64,000 nucleotides of DNA from Paraphysomonas bandaiensis (GCA_965644295.1 CBFFRP010000199.1:310001-374000), one strand, 5' to 3'; positions 12,108-23,700 are shown, counted from the stretch's first letter. Translations and numbers: made by a program. The notes: generated from the letters alone by a model not told the origin.

Positions 12108-15100
12108 TCAGTTCAAGTTACAAGTTACGACTCAACCGACTCGGATTCGACAACCGACAAGCGAAAGGACTCAATGCCAAAATTCGATGCGAAGAACTTC
12201 TCCAGGTGGCAGAAGAAGTGCCGTGCATGGTTCTATCGCAAGCCTAAGATCGTTTATACTCTACAGAACGATCACCCAATTGAGCCTGAAGCAGGAGAAA
12301 ACTCAGATGACGAGGACTACCAGTATCGACTCGAACAGTATCAGGATGCGAAACGATATTATGATGAAGGTAATAACTACCTATGGTCAGTCATTGCAAG
12401 CTCTATCATTGGTCAGAATGAAGAGGCTGAAGGGATTTTGGAGAACGTCCCCGATGGAGACGGTAAAACCGCCTGGACGGACTTGCTCAACCACTTCAAA
12501 GAAAAAACGACTAACGATGTAATCACCGATCTGATTGGCCAGTTTCAGAGCATAAAAATCAAAAAAGGTCAGTCGATAATCAACTTTCTTGACGCTGTCG
12601 AAAAGCTCCGAAACAAGCTGATTAATTATGGTCATCGGATAAGTGACCAAGATCTCATATCACGCATTCGACAAGGCCTGGTATCCAAAGAAAATATGAC
12701 GTATCGTGAACTGGCGATCAACCTGCAGATGCACCCTATCGATGACTACAAAACACTCATACGCAGACTACGCGGATTAGGAAGCTCGTCTGTTGGAATG
12801 CTCTTGTCAAGCAACGAAGAATCAAAAACCGACAGTATTCAGCTTGCAGCCTCAAAACCCCCATTTTCCCGAAATAAAGTGAATTCTAAACGCAAAAAGG
12901 GGACATCTTTCAGAAACCGTTCCAATAAACCGAAACATGACAAGAGAGCTGACAAGGACATTAAGTGTTTCCGATGCGATGGAAAAGGACACATCGCTTC
13001 AGAATGCAAACACTCATGGGAAAGGATCCAACAAATGAAGAGTTCCTCTGGAAACAAATCAACCAGTAGGAAATTCAAAAAAGTTAGATTCCAGACCCAC
13101 CAGAGCACTGAAAACGACGAATCCGACCAGTTTGCAGATTATGAAGACAGTGGTCCACTACAACAGAAAGGACGAGACTTCGGAGGAGTCGGATATCCAA
13201 CAAACGACGAAACAAACTTCGTTTTTGATCAAGAAGCCGGAATGGGAACCCTTGATTCTGGCTGCACAGTCTCCATTACACCTGAAGCCGGATACATCAC
13301 CAATTATGAGGAATGCCTCACCGACATTCAAACAGCTAAGTCAGGATCGACTATGACCTCTTCAGGACATGGAAGACTTGGTATTATCCCCAAGTGCAAG
13401 CACGTGGACCATGCTTCAAGGACACTCGTGTCCATCAGCCAATTAGATGACCTAGGGTATAAAATCTTGTTCGGAAACCAATCAGTTGAGATATATAAAG
13501 ATGAAATACTGCTATCAAAGGGTAAGAGAGTTGGAGGCCTATATGAAATTCCGTTAACAGACCTCGGTACTCCTATTGACGTATCCCACCTTGCTTCAAC
13601 TGCTTCAGGCCCACTCGCAACTCTAGCACATAAGAGATTGGCACATTCTTCAATTGGACTCATACAGAAAGCTGTACAGTCAAAATTAGTAACGGGTATT
13701 AAGTTAACGAAGTCGGAGATGAATGCTACTTCTTTACCGGGTGGCCTATGTGATGGTTGTGCTAGTGGTAAATCTCATCGCCGAAAACATAGACACGCTA
13801 TCAGACAAATGCTGCTCAAGCGTGTAAGAAGAGCAAATGAGCTGGGGGAGCTAGTAGTAGCCGATTTTTCTGGACCCCATGCACCAGAGGCAATCATTAC
13901 TGGCAACCGTTACATACTCGGGATGACAGATGTAGCTTCCAGACACCAATGGGACTCCTACGGACCAACGAGAGATGAAGATTTCGTCATCCAATCCATC
14001 CAGAAAGTTGTCATGTATCTACATAGTAAAGGCAAACGACTACAACATTATCATGCGGATGGGGGGAAGGAGCTGGTATCAAGAAAAGTTCTAGAGTATC
14101 TTCAATCAATAGGGGCTACATGGACTTTCAACTCCCCGTATACCCCCGAGGATAACCCATTCCAAGAGCGATCATGGCGGACAACTAAAGAACGAGCACT
14201 CAGCAGCCTTATCGACTCTGGACTCCCACCGAATTTCTGGGAACAAGCCTCAAAGGCGACAATACACATCAAGAACAGGTTACCGTGTCAAACAGCTAAA
14301 GGATTTATGTCTCCACTTCAGTTTATCGAAAACGAAATACCAGACTTGAGTTATGCCAGAATATGGGGATGTAAATGCTTTGTGAATATCGATTCCAGTC
14401 TCCGAAAGAACAATTGGGACAGACATAGCTGGCCTGGGTATTTTATGGGCTATCGAGAGGATGGTCCTGGATATATAGTCTTCGTTCCCGCATTAAGAGA
14501 CTTTGTTATATCAGGACATGTATTTTTCAACGAATGTGTTCCACCAGCGGATAAGAGATATTTTAAGGAGATAAATGAGATCTTCAGAGAGAATGAGACC
14601 TCCAGGACAGTAGAAAGTTTCAAATATCTCATAGGTCTAGCTCATGTAGATCCAGACGATGGATTAACATATGTAACGACTCAAATAAAGCTCAGAAAAG
14701 GATTAATCGCAGCGTATCGTGGTCTAGTGGACGACAGCGGTGACAAGACACGACTCATCCAGCTCGAAGACCCCATTCATGCTGCAGACGTCGAAAAGTA
14801 TACTGAAGACTACATTGAACTCAAAGCAGTTGGTCTCAAATGTAATACTTCTCGATCGAAAAATCCAATACATAAATCCAGCAAATCAGATCGAGACCCC
14901 GATACAGTTAATGGATCTCCAGCGCCAGACGCTACTTCCAGGGGGAGTGGCGTGAATCTAAGACATCATGATGCCGCGCAGGAGAGAATCAGCAGCCATC
15001 GGTGTGAACCTACCCACTCCGATGCAAAGATAGCGAAGACTCGCCCTCCGAAAAAATTCAATGGGAATCTAGTGCCGAATCCGGCACCACACGGTCAAGT

Positions 15101-15449
15101 GGATCGTGTGCGTCAGCGTGTGGCCAAACGCTGCAACAAGCCTGCTGATTCATCGGGAGATTGGGAAAATCAGGATACACCTGAAGGGCCAAGTAAGGTC
15201 CGTGCTACAGCAAAACAACAATTTTTAGCTGGTAAAAAGAGTGTTCTCCGAAGCAAGAGAATGGCCAGGAAACGGGTAATTGTAAATATACATAAACTTG
15301 GTGATGGTGTATATACATGTGATGTAAATGCCAAACATGTAGTAAATCATATGGCACATGACACACAATGTATATCAAAATTACATACAAACAATATTGA
15401 TATTGTTATGCATGCTATCAGTAATTGCGATGACATTGACGAGCTATAA
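12105..15449 (+). CDS. Copia gag-protease-integrase polyprotein (upstream frame)
   Basis: 1114 residues. The N-terminal third is a UBN2-type gag domain followed by a CCHC zinc knuckle, CFRCDGKGHIASEC. The protease active site is LDSGCT, with Ser in place of the common Thr. A GAG-pre-integrase zinc domain follows (HKRLAH, then CDGCASGKSH). The integrase core has all three acidic residues: VVADFSGP, HYHADGGKE and PEDNPFQERSW. After the integrase comes a conserved C-terminal region (VISGHVFFNE), then a long variable linker. The frame stops at TAA 15447-15449, before reverse transcriptase. The RT frame is -1 relative to this one. Confidence 0.93.
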   Translation: MSVQVTSYDSTDSDSTTDKRKDSMPKFDAKNFSRWQKKCRAWFYRKPKIVYTLQNDHPIEPEAGENSDDEDYQYRLEQYQDAKRYYDEGNNYLWSVIASSIIGQNEEAEGILENVPDGDGKTAWTDLLNHFKEKTTNDVITDLIGQFQSIKIKKGQSIINFLDAVEKLRNKLINYGHRISDQDLISRIRQGLVSKENMTYRELAINLQMHPIDDYKTLIRRLRGLGSSSVGMLLSSNEESKTDSIQLAASKPPFSRNKVNSKRKKGTSFRNRSNKPKHDKRADKDIKCFRCDGKGHIASECKHSWERIQQMKSSSGNKSTSRKFKKVRFQTHQSTENDESDQFADYEDSGPLQQKGRDFGGVGYPTNDETNFVFDQEAGMGTLDSGCTVSITPEAGYITNYEECLTDIQTAKSGSTMTSSGHGRLGIIPKCKHVDHASRTLVSISQLDDLGYKILFGNQSVEIYKDEILLSKGKRVGGLYEIPLTDLGTPIDVSHLASTASGPLATLAHKRLAHSSIGLIQKAVQSKLVTGIKLTKSEMNATSLPGGLCDGCASGKSHRRKHRHAIRQMLLKRVRRANELGELVVADFSGPHAPEAIITGNRYILGMTDVASRHQWDSYGPTRDEDFVIQSIQKVVMYLHSKGKRLQHYHADGGKELVSRKVLEYLQSIGATWTFNSPYTPEDNPFQERSWRTTKERALSSLIDSGLPPNFWEQASKATIHIKNRLPCQTAKGFMSPLQFIENEIPDLSYARIWGCKCFVNIDSSLRKNNWDRHSWPGYFMGYREDGPGYIVFVPALRDFVISGHVFFNECVPPADKRYFKEINEIFRENETSRTVESFKYLIGLAHVDPDDGLTYVTTQIKLRKGLIAAYRGLVDDSGDKTRLIQLEDPIHAADVEKYTEDYIELKAVGLKCNTSRSKNPIHKSSKSDRDPDTVNGSPAPDATSRGSGVNLRHHDAAQERISSHRCEPTHSDAKIAKTRPPKKFNGNLVPNPAPHGQVDRVRQRVAKRCNKPADSSGDWENQDTPEGPSKVRATAKQQFLAGKKSVLRSKRMARKRVIVNIHKLGDGVYTCDVNAKHVVNHMAHDTQCISKLHTNNIDIVMHAISNCDDIDEL

Positions 15450-17101
15450 CCGATACACCAAAGAGTGTTCAAGATGCTATTTCAGGTAAATATAAACAGC
15501 AGTGGATCGATGCTATCAATAGAGAAATATCCACTCTTCAGAGGAAAGGGTGCTGGAGATACACTGCGTTACCACCTGGAGCAAGAGCCATAAAGGGGAA
15601 ACTCATATTCAAAATAAAAAGAAAACAGAATGATATCAAATTCAAGGCTCGACTAGTCGCACAGGGTTTTACTCAAATCCAAGGCATCGATTACAATGAT
15701 ACATACAGCCCCGTCGCGAAGGCTACATCACTACGTACAATTATTGCCCTTTCGACTATTATGAAACTCAAATTGCACCAAATCGATTTCACAACTGCGT
15801 ACATCAATGCTGACCTCGAAGAGGACATATACATGCATCCCCCTCCTGGCATGGACGTCCCTGACGGAAAAGTCCTCAAACTGATGAAAAGCATCTATGG
15901 TCTAAAGCAAGCAGGTCTTAACTGGTATAAGTGCTGTACAAATTTTATGCTAGATATGGGTTTCACCAGACTAATATCTGACCCGTGTATATTCAAAAAG
16001 CAGATTAATGGCAGGATTATGCTAATAGCCATGTATGTGGACGATATTATTATAGCATCCACATCCGACACTGATATCCAACAATTCAAAAACCATTTAT
16101 CCAAAAAGTTCGAAATTACGGATCTCGGACTCCTAGATTATTACTTGGGCATCTCCATTCATCAAGATTTTGACAAAAATATCACAACTCTCAGTCAGGA
16201 GCAATATGTCAGAAAACTACTGGACAAATTCAACATGTCCGACAGTAAACCCATGTCAACACCTATGTTACTGTCTTTCAACTATGATTTACATGAATAC
16301 AATCATCTTTCAGAGTCAAATCAAAGTTATGTTCAGAATTTCCCCTACAAGGAGCTCATAGGTTCCCTGATGTATCTAGCTGTATGCACTCGACCGGATA
16401 TCGCCTATGCAGTCAATACTCTTGCCAGATTTTCTGATATGCCTAATCTAACTACCTGTAATGCTGCGTTACATGTTCTTAGGTATCTCAAAGGCACTGC
16501 TAAGCAAGGATTGATATATTCTGGATCCCACATAACATTATCAGGATACTGCGATAGCGATTGGGCACGGTGTCACCTCACTCGACGGTCCACTACAGCT
16601 TTTACATTCTTCATAGGTAATTGTCTTATATCATGGCAATCTCGATTACAGACAACTGTGGCATTGTCATCTACTGAAGCTGAGTATATGGCCTTATCGT
16701 CAGCAGCTCAGGAAGCATTATGGCTACGCTCTTTATTATCAGAAATTGGTTTCAAACTTCCATTCTCAACAACTATTTGGTGCGATAATAAAGGGGCAGT
16801 CCAATTATGCTACAATCCTACTCATCATCGTCGTACGAAACATATTGCGATACGGTATCATTTCATTCGAGAAAATATTGCCGAAAACCAATTGACTGTT
16901 GACCATATTCCCACCACGTCAATGTTAGCCGATCTTCTCACGAAACCACTAGGAGCCACTAATTTTCTTCAATTGCGAACTACATTGATGGGGGGAGCTG
17001 GGTTCGACATCCCATCCAGCAACAACAGAAAGCGATCAACAATATCAGAGACACCTAAATCACAATTAACAAGCCACAAGCGACCTAGGTGGCTAGTTTG
17101 A
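15440..17101 (+). CDS. Copia reverse transcriptase and RNase H (downstream frame)
   Basis: An open frame from 15440, overlapping the upstream frame by ten bases. It has no obvious start codon of its own at the junction. The copia RT domain (RVT_2) is complete: WIDAINREI near the start, then FKARLVAQGFTQ, HQIDFTTAYINADLEEDIYM, SIYGLKQAGLNWY and the catalytic MYVDDIIIAS. RNase H follows with GYCDSDWA, STEAEYMAL and the C-terminal WCDNKGAVQL and KHIAIRYHFIRE segments. The frame ends 200 bases before the 3' LTR. Because the LTRs are identical and the domains intact, the frameshift may be functional, or a very recent lesion or base-call error. Confidence 0.92.
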   Translation, partial: RAITDTPKSVQDAISGKYKQQWIDAINREISTLQRKGCWRYTALPPGARAIKGKLIFKIKRKQNDIKFKARLVAQGFTQIQGIDYNDTYSPVAKATSLRTIIALSTIMKLKLHQIDFTTAYINADLEEDIYMHPPPGMDVPDGKVLKLMKSIYGLKQAGLNWYKCCTNFMLDMGFTRLISDPCIFKKQINGRIMLIAMYVDDIIIASTSDTDIQQFKNHLSKKFEITDLGLLDYYLGISIHQDFDKNITTLSQEQYVRKLLDKFNMSDSKPMSTPMLLSFNYDLHEYNHLSESNQSYVQNFPYKELIGSLMYLAVCTRPDIAYAVNTLARFSDMPNLTTCNAALHVLRYLKGTAKQGLIYSGSHITLSGYCDSDWARCHLTRRSTTAFTFFIGNCLISWQSRLQTTVALSSTEAEYMALSSAAQEALWLRSLLSEIGFKLPFSTTIWCDNKGAVQLCYNPTHHRRTKHIAIRYHFIRENIAENQLTVDHIPTTSMLADLLTKPLGATNFLQLRTTLMGGAGFDIPSSNNRKRSTISETPKSQLTSHKRPRWLV

Positions 17102-17288
17102 GTTACACGGAGTTTTTACCATTTTTTTTTACTTTTATTCAATACATCATGCTGGACTAGAAGGATAGTCTCACAATACAGCATCTCTGCAGTTCGCTTG
17201 TTATTGGATAGTGACTGCTACTCTGGTTTTTACTCTCAGTGTGCACAAGTTCATATTCTCTCTATTATTTACGGTTCACTGATTATTT

Positions 17289-17301
17289 CATTGAGGGGGC
17301 G
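17289..17301 (+). promoter_or_regulatory. Polypurine tract of copia element
   Basis: A purine-rich run (TTGAGGGGGCG) sits immediately upstream of the 3' LTR, where plus-strand DNA synthesis is primed. Confidence 0.7.
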
Positions 17302-17566
17302 TATTAGGATTCAGCTTAATACATGATTGTATCTGTGAGTTATAATATTCAATGAAATATACCATGAACTGAATTAGAGAGAGTATCTGTCGAAGATACG
17401 TGATCGTCATCATAACGTCGTCATTATCAGTTACACTTCTAACTATTCCGTTGTGCATGATAGTACGTTCTATATTGTTATTCATAATTTTCACTCTATC
17501 GTGTTCATTACTTACACTCTAATAATCACAACATTGTTTTACTATTATAAAGATCAATTCTTTATT
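17302..17566 (+). repeat. 3' LTR of copia element
   Basis: 265 bp, identical by reading to the 5' LTR at 11830-12094, and followed by the ATACC target duplication. Confidence 0.95.
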
Positions 17567-17571
17567 ATACC

Positions 17572-18405
17572 TAACACCAAACCCTCTTGCTGCACTCACA
17601 CCTATCGAGTCATTGTTCCGCTAAATCCCCATATACCATACACACACCGACCACAGACTGCCAAGCCGTCCAAACCAGAGCCACAGAAACCAGAAACCCT
17701 TTCCCGCAATCGCAAAGTGCCAGTAAAGATACCACTGTAAGGATCTCCCTGCTCTTATCTGCCAACGCAGATCAGATTACCTGGGTCCTTTCTCATATCC
17801 CGAGCGCCGGAACACAGACAAAGTCATCTCAACTTTCAAAAACCATATGATGTATTTCTCTCAAAAGCGGTGGGAGTATAAATAAGAAGACAATAAATGA
17901 AACTCTAGGGACACAAAACCACAAGGTCACATCGCTTCCAGCTCACACACCATATACTCAACGTAACCGTCATCCCACGAAGCACATCCACTTGGCGTGT
18001 TTAAGCGCTCTGTCACCCCCTACAGACGACAACAACTCTTACACTTCTGACCACAATCCCTCACACGTAGTGCATCCATCCAACGTACTACACTCATATC
18101 AACCTTATACCCCCACCATTAACCGCAAGATACATGCCACCTAAAGGACGTTTTCTCGACTAAGTACCATCTTCGAAACGGCTGTGAACCATGATGCTTG
18201 CAGTAATACACAAGCAGTTCAACAACGCAGGGGGCTGTGCTCATACCAAAGCAGAAAGTAGCTACATGTAAGTTAAAATGAGTCGAATAATATTGCTTCA
18301 TTATTTTCAACTTTCACACTTTATACTCTATGATAGTAGTTCACAATAACCTTAGCTTTTAGTACAGACATTAGCCATTCAATACGTTTGTGCTGCATGT
18401 CTGCA
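17572..18405. other. Intergenic region, GC-rich relic then spacer
   Basis: 17572-17870 continues the GC-rich block that precedes the copia element. If the element and one ATACC copy are removed, an open reading frame runs across the junction for several dozen codons. From 17880 to 18405 there is C/A-rich and then ordinary spacer with no recognisable gene. Confidence 0.4.
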
Positions 18406-18415
18406 ATGGTCTATG

Positions 18416-18618
18416 GTAAGAACGGAAGTGGTTGCACCTTGGTACTTGCGTACTTGCGGCGCCGCACAAGCAGCTTCTGTAGCGTTAAATAGTAGGATAT
18501 GAGAGTTTGTACTAGTTAGTTACTGGTAGAGGTCGATCTAGCTTGACTAGTCTTCAACTAACTACATATCTCGTGTCGGTTATTAACGCCTACTGTTAAT
18601 AACAAGACTTTCACACAC
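18416..18618 (+). repeat. Dispersed retroposon-like repeat, copy A (5' truncated)
   Basis: About 200 bp flanked by the 10-bp direct repeat ATGGTCTATG (18406-18415 and 18619-18628). It starts within the conserved core (AACGGAAGTGG, GCACCTTGGT, CACAAGCAGCTTCTGTAG) and ends with the shared 3' end AAGACTTTCA. Other copies are at 38046-38341, and inverted at 30840-32349 and 58758-59539. Confidence 0.75.
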
Positions 18619-18835
18619 ATGGTCTATGCGTCTATGCCAGGGCCTTAAATCATTAAAACTATAATGTTGACCATTTTAGTACGCATAAGTACCAAAGTTG
18701 ATAAAAAGATAGCGGAAAAATGCATTATTTATTGTAAATGATGCGTTGGATGACACCAAAACTAAAAACTACACAAGTATAATCTCCATCACACGATTTG
18801 ATTAATAAATGATAACATTGTAAGCTTCCTTCAGA

Positions 18836-19993
18836 CTACATTTTTGACATTAAGATCAGACCATTTTGCAGCTTGCGATCGAACTGTTTTAACCAATCAT
18901 CATACACACGAAAATGCTTTTTAACTTGATTCTGATAATCGCGATGTGTTTTAGCTTTCAAAGCCGCCGAGCGATTTAGATCAGCCTCTGAAGTACCTGC
19001 ATTAATATCTTTAGTGCCAAGCAGTCCATCGCAGAGTGGTGGGAGATGATTCGAAGTACTTCGTAGTGGATGCTGGGAAGGTGACTTACGTCCTCGTAAT
19101 TCAGAGACTCTGTCCGCCGATTGTGGCGCTTTATAATTGGTTCGAGCTATCGCAGCACTATCATTTGGTTTATCAGCATAGTCTGTACTCAACATCACAG
19201 GTTCTGTAAATGCCCCAACTCTTTCAATGCCTTCGCAAAGAACTTCAAGAGATATTGCCTTTTTGTTCTTGATATCTAAAAAATTGAAGAGGTCACGCAC
19301 TCTAATTTGCCTGTCACGCATGAAGTCCTGTAGGTACGGAATAATCGGACCAGAGCTCATCATTATTGCTTTGCAGTCAGCAGTTCGATGGATCCGCCTG
19401 AAACCTTTTGAGACTTCTTGATAACTAAGATCACCATCTCCGTTGGGGTCCAAATACTTTAGCATGATAGTGAGGTCGTGCTTAGTGAACAATGATGCAC
19501 CTAAGTCCTCGCACAGTTTATTCATACCTGTCTCGAACTCTAGCCATGTTAACTTTCCATCGCCTTTGTTCGCTTGACTCGTATCAACTTCTTTGAACCA
19601 CATTTTCGGTGTCAATGATTTTATCTTTAGTAGAAACTCAAAAGTATTCATCAACCGTCGAGCGTGATACTCTTCATCTTTATTCTTATGAGCTCGTTTA
19701 ACTTTACGAAAGGCAGATTCCATTTCATCTAGCGTGATGCCATATGACTCATCACTTCCACATGATTTCATGAATCTATACACCTGTCGAATATCTTTCA
19801 CTGTAAAGTATCCGTATTTGTCGTTATTTTCTAGTGATAACCGCTCTGTGGGCTTTGAAACGGGCGACATGTGAATCGACTCTTTCGATACTTTTAATTT
19901 CGCGTTGTCTTGAAATGCATCAATGTGCGGTAGAGTTGGCCGCTCAGAGAATGGGAAGGGAGAGTGACCGTAAGACAAGTCCATCTTCGCCAT
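18836..19993 (-). CDS. EF-hand calcium-binding protein
   Basis: A single exon of 385 residues with a methionine start at 19993. Two EF-hand loops can be read: one starting near Asp137 (DTSQANKGDGKLTWLEF, atypical in spacing) and a canonical one at residues 182-193 (DPNGDGDLSYQE). A degenerate hand may lie near residues 68-98. The C-terminal half (about 270-385) is Ser/Pro-rich, with a basic helix near the end. There is no signal peptide or membrane segment, so it is probably a cytosolic or flagellar calcium sensor. The exact family is not recognised. Confidence 0.82.
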   Translation of the reverse strand: MAKMDLSYGHSPFPFSERPTLPHIDAFQDNAKLKVSKESIHMSPVSKPTERLSLENNDKYGYFTVKDIRQVYRFMKSCGSDESYGITLDEMESAFRKVKRAHKNKDEEYHARRLMNTFEFLLKIKSLTPKMWFKEVDTSQANKGDGKLTWLEFETGMNKLCEDLGASLFTKHDLTIMLKYLDPNGDGDLSYQEVSKGFRRIHRTADCKAIMMSSGPIIPYLQDFMRDRQIRVRDLFNFLDIKNKKAISLEVLCEGIERVGAFTEPVMLSTDYADKPNDSAAIARTNYKAPQSADRVSELRGRKSPSQHPLRSTSNHLPPLCDGLLGTKDINAGTSEADLNRSAALKAKTHRDYQNQVKKHFRVYDDWLKQFDRKLQNGLILMSKM

Positions 19994-20770
19994 GAGTGCA
20001 GCCTTACCGTACAGGACGTTACGTGTTATCTATTGATAGTTTAGTTAATTCGGTTCGATGACCATGGTATGAATCAGACCGCACAGGGTGGCAGTTAGCT
20101 ATATATATCTGATGGAATGATGACACTGACAGTCACAGTGACCCGCACAGTCGTATGTCACGTACGTAGATGTCTATATGTGTGAGGTCTGTATGTGTGT
20201 GTATGCATATACAGTGAGAACATGAAATGTGTGAAACGCCATATGATACATACATACAGAGTGTATACTGCACTTTTCGCATCGATTATTCCCATATTTT
20301 CCACTTTTTCTAATATTCCGCCCTATAAACTCCAATATGTCGAAAAAACTCCTAAAAAAAGGAGTTCTGTACATATATATACCCGTTATACTCAGTAGTC
20401 GTGTAACTGCTAGCCCAGCATACTGCTGTATGTGTGTCTGTATACATACACCCGCATACATACATATACATACATGCATACACAGACATCTACAGACTGT
20501 TACTGCATGAGCCTGGCACATCACATACATATCCACATGAGTCCAGTTATAAACATACTGCCAAGAAGGTAGAAGCGACTCACAATCAAGTTTAGTCGTT
20601 TTCATTCTTACCCATTGATAGGTGCTTATAATCGTGCTGTATAATACATTGTGAAGATCTTTACGCTCACTGCACACGCTATCAGCCATAGAGTGAACAC
20701 ATAAATAACCACACGATAAACAGTAACTGTCGCTGCTTATAAGCATCCAACTGTGTTCAAATATTGCAGT
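19994..20770. other. Intergenic region with CATA-type microsatellites
   Basis: Spacer between two divergent genes. It has several CATACATA and TGTATGTG low-complexity stretches (around 20190-20260 and 20430-20490). Long minus-strand open frames here are composed of these repeats and look spurious. Promoters for both neighbours must lie within it. Confidence 0.5.
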
Positions 20771-23700
20771 ATGAAGAAAAAACAAGTACTAGTAGTGAAA
20801 AAGATTGAGAAAGTATCTCCAAAGAAGGAGATATATGTCTCAAGGAAGGCTCAGACCTCTCTGGGAAATGCCGCTGATGTTGAGGAGACTTTCGTGGGAA
20901 ATTCTTCCCCTCAGGTTATAACTTTAATGAATTCAAACTGTTGATTTTCTAACATAACTTTTATACATAGCACCCTATACGAGACTCAACTGATATAGTT
21001 ATATCACGGAGTATATTGGGTGATCCGCGATATTTTGAATCCCTGGATGAAAGCCGCGCTTCTGATGAGCACCCATCTCTGTTGAATACGACTGGAAAAG
21101 GAAAGCTGGGTACTTTAAGCCGTGCGGGAACTGCAAATTCTTCTGTTTTGGGGGGACTGAATTCAACCGGCTCCAGGAAATCTTTTACGAAATCTGGGAG
21201 CACAGTGGTTCCCGATATAGACAAAGACCAGTATATCGACTCTTTGAAAGCAATGACGCTTAGAGCTAAGAAAGTTCGCACGCGGGAGCTTGAGAGAGAA
21301 GCTAGTCTAGTCCAGTATTTGCCTGTTAACGAACGCTTTGATTTAAACAAGGAGGGAAAAGTATTGGCAATGTGGCAAGAGAGACAGAACAAGTGGAATG
21401 GCATTCAGAAGAGGTTAGGCAAAAAGGTTGGGACTTCTGCGACGTCACTTGTCATGAATAGTGGAGATGAATATAGAGCACGGAATGAAGAATACGATAT
21501 TCTTCAAGCTGCGATCCCAGTGCAGGAACGGTTTGGGGCAGACAGTTGGCAAATGCAGTTGCGAGATGGAACTGAACGTTCAGTGTCCATTGGTCACGTG
21601 TTTTCAGGTCTAACATGTGGAGTAAGCATTAAAAGAGTGGTCCCGCCAGCGATTAGAAAGCCAAAGCGTATGGGTCGCAAGAAATTGTCAAATACATTTG
21701 TAGATCCAACTCCATCACTTTTACATCGTCAAAAGCAGCTTCATAAAACTTTGGTTACTCTCCGACCGCATAACCTTGGACCAGCCCATGTAGAAGGCTT
21801 AATCATTGATAGCCAAAGCTTATTTGAATGGGCAATTCAGTCGTCTGAGGAATATTTTTCAAGAAAATCAGACACTGCTGTTCCTGATGAATGTAATACT
21901 CAAGAGGAGGAAATAGAGAATCAACAAAATTCGAACCAGTGTCCGAGTGGCGATACAACTCAGATTTTATTTTTATCTCCGAGAAATATACTATTTAATT
22001 GCGAAGACACGGGTGTTGCTCATCAAGCTGTGATGGTTAAAAACACCGGGACAACAGCAATAACGTACGTGTGGAAGGCCGTTCCAGAAAAGGAGCTGCA
22101 CGAGCCTTCAGACGTTGCTGATGTCATGCTTCGGCGCCAGAATTCCCCAAGGTGTCACACGCTGAGTAAAGCACGATCATATTTTCATTGCTTTCAACCT
22201 ACTGGTCAGATTCTTCCTGGTGACAGTGTTGCGACAATGTTTAGTTTTTCAAGCAGAGGAATGGGTGGATCATTTCATGAGACGTGGATGTTAGACACAT
22301 TGCCTAGGGCTATTGTTTCCTATCAAGAAAATCCGCAATCGGGTCTGCATATGGATAATACAAAGCCGAAAGTGGCTGCTACTCTTCCTTCAACTGTGTA
22401 CATTAAATTGAAAGGTCATGCAAACACATTCGATGAGGACAAACACCTAAGGGATCAAGTTGCATTAAACGTTTCTAGTCAATGCCGCATTGAATATCTA
22501 AAAAATGAGGCTTATCTCAGTGTGCGAAGAGTGAGATCTCCAGTTAGTATATCTGCTCTGAAAGAGAGGAAGGTTGCAAAGTTTATTGAAATTAATGGGT
22601 TACTTTTGGCAGAAAATTGTTCGTTTATGGCACATCCATCGGGACTTCATTTGACATACGATCGGTTTGAGGAATTTATTAATATGTGGGCGAAAACAGT
22701 CGAGTTTGTATCTAATCTACAGTCGTTGTATTCGGACAGAATAGCATCAATCCCTTCTTCTTTGGGTATCGAAGTTTCTGGAGAATCATGTTGCACAGAA
22801 TTGTCCAATCTTCTTGATAAGTCCCAGAAAAGTGCTCGCGATTTACTTTTTCCAGAGAAGAATTTGGTAAGTTTACGAGATTCTTATTTGCGCATTTGTA
22901 ATGTCCTATGCAGGAAGTGTTTGACAGTGTGACTGAAGAAGATATATCACTTAACTGGGATATGGACTTATGCAGATTTTTGGAGATTACAAAATTGTGC
23001 ATTGAATTGGCCGAGTGTATTATGCACATTGATGTTGCAGTGGCTGCTGTAAGTAGAATATGTTTCACTTTCTACTGTTCACTGTATCACAGGCTGAGCG
23101 TGATGCGGAGAAAAAAAGAATTCGTGCTGCTAGAGTTAGTGCAGACTCAGATGAGGATGAGGATGAGGAGGAAGACATCGATGATGAAGACGAGGAAGAT
23201 AATGATGATAGTGGTCTGAAAAGTAGTGACAAGCAAAAAAGTGCTTTAGAGTTGGAGGCACATCGACTGCATAGCTATTTGACACAACAGATGATGTCCC
23301 TTGCTATTAGCCCACATCCAGAGCTTTCGTCAACTTTTCAGCGTGTTATCACCAACACAGTTGATAATTTTTCTGACTTTAAAAACGAATCGTTAGAAAT
23401 TTCATCAATTAACGTGGATGCTGAAATCCCAATTATTCCGAGTGCATTCACCACAAATGAGGGAGCTGAATTTTGGAATAGTATATTGAATCAAGATGGA
23501 GTGACCGGAGGAAAAAAATCAGGGGGGAAATCTCAGAAAGGTGCTATTTCTGACGACCAAAAGAAGAAATATTACTTAAGCATGTATCAACGTGTCCATG
23601 AATCATTGATTCGAGAACTAGTCAGCGGGCTTTGTGCTGTTGACGAAGTATGCCACAATAGTACTGAAAAGAAGCTTGCGGAAACAGGATACAATGATTT

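Larger units (their letters stand above)
11830..17566 (+). mobile_element. Complete Ty1/copia LTR retrotransposon
   Basis: A 5737-bp element flanked by the 5-bp target-site duplication ATACC (11825-11829 and 17567-17571). Two 265-bp LTRs bound a coding region with gag, protease, integrase, reverse transcriptase and RNase H in the copia order (integrase before RT). By reading, the two LTRs look identical, which implies a recent insertion. The coding region is split into two frames by a -1 shift near 15440-15449. The insertion lies between the glucoamylase and an EF-hand gene, inside a GC-rich relic. Confidence 0.96.

Noticed and set aside
20174-20785. 203-codon minus-strand open frame
   Set aside because: Built from CATA/TGTA microsatellite sequence; no domain and poor coding character.
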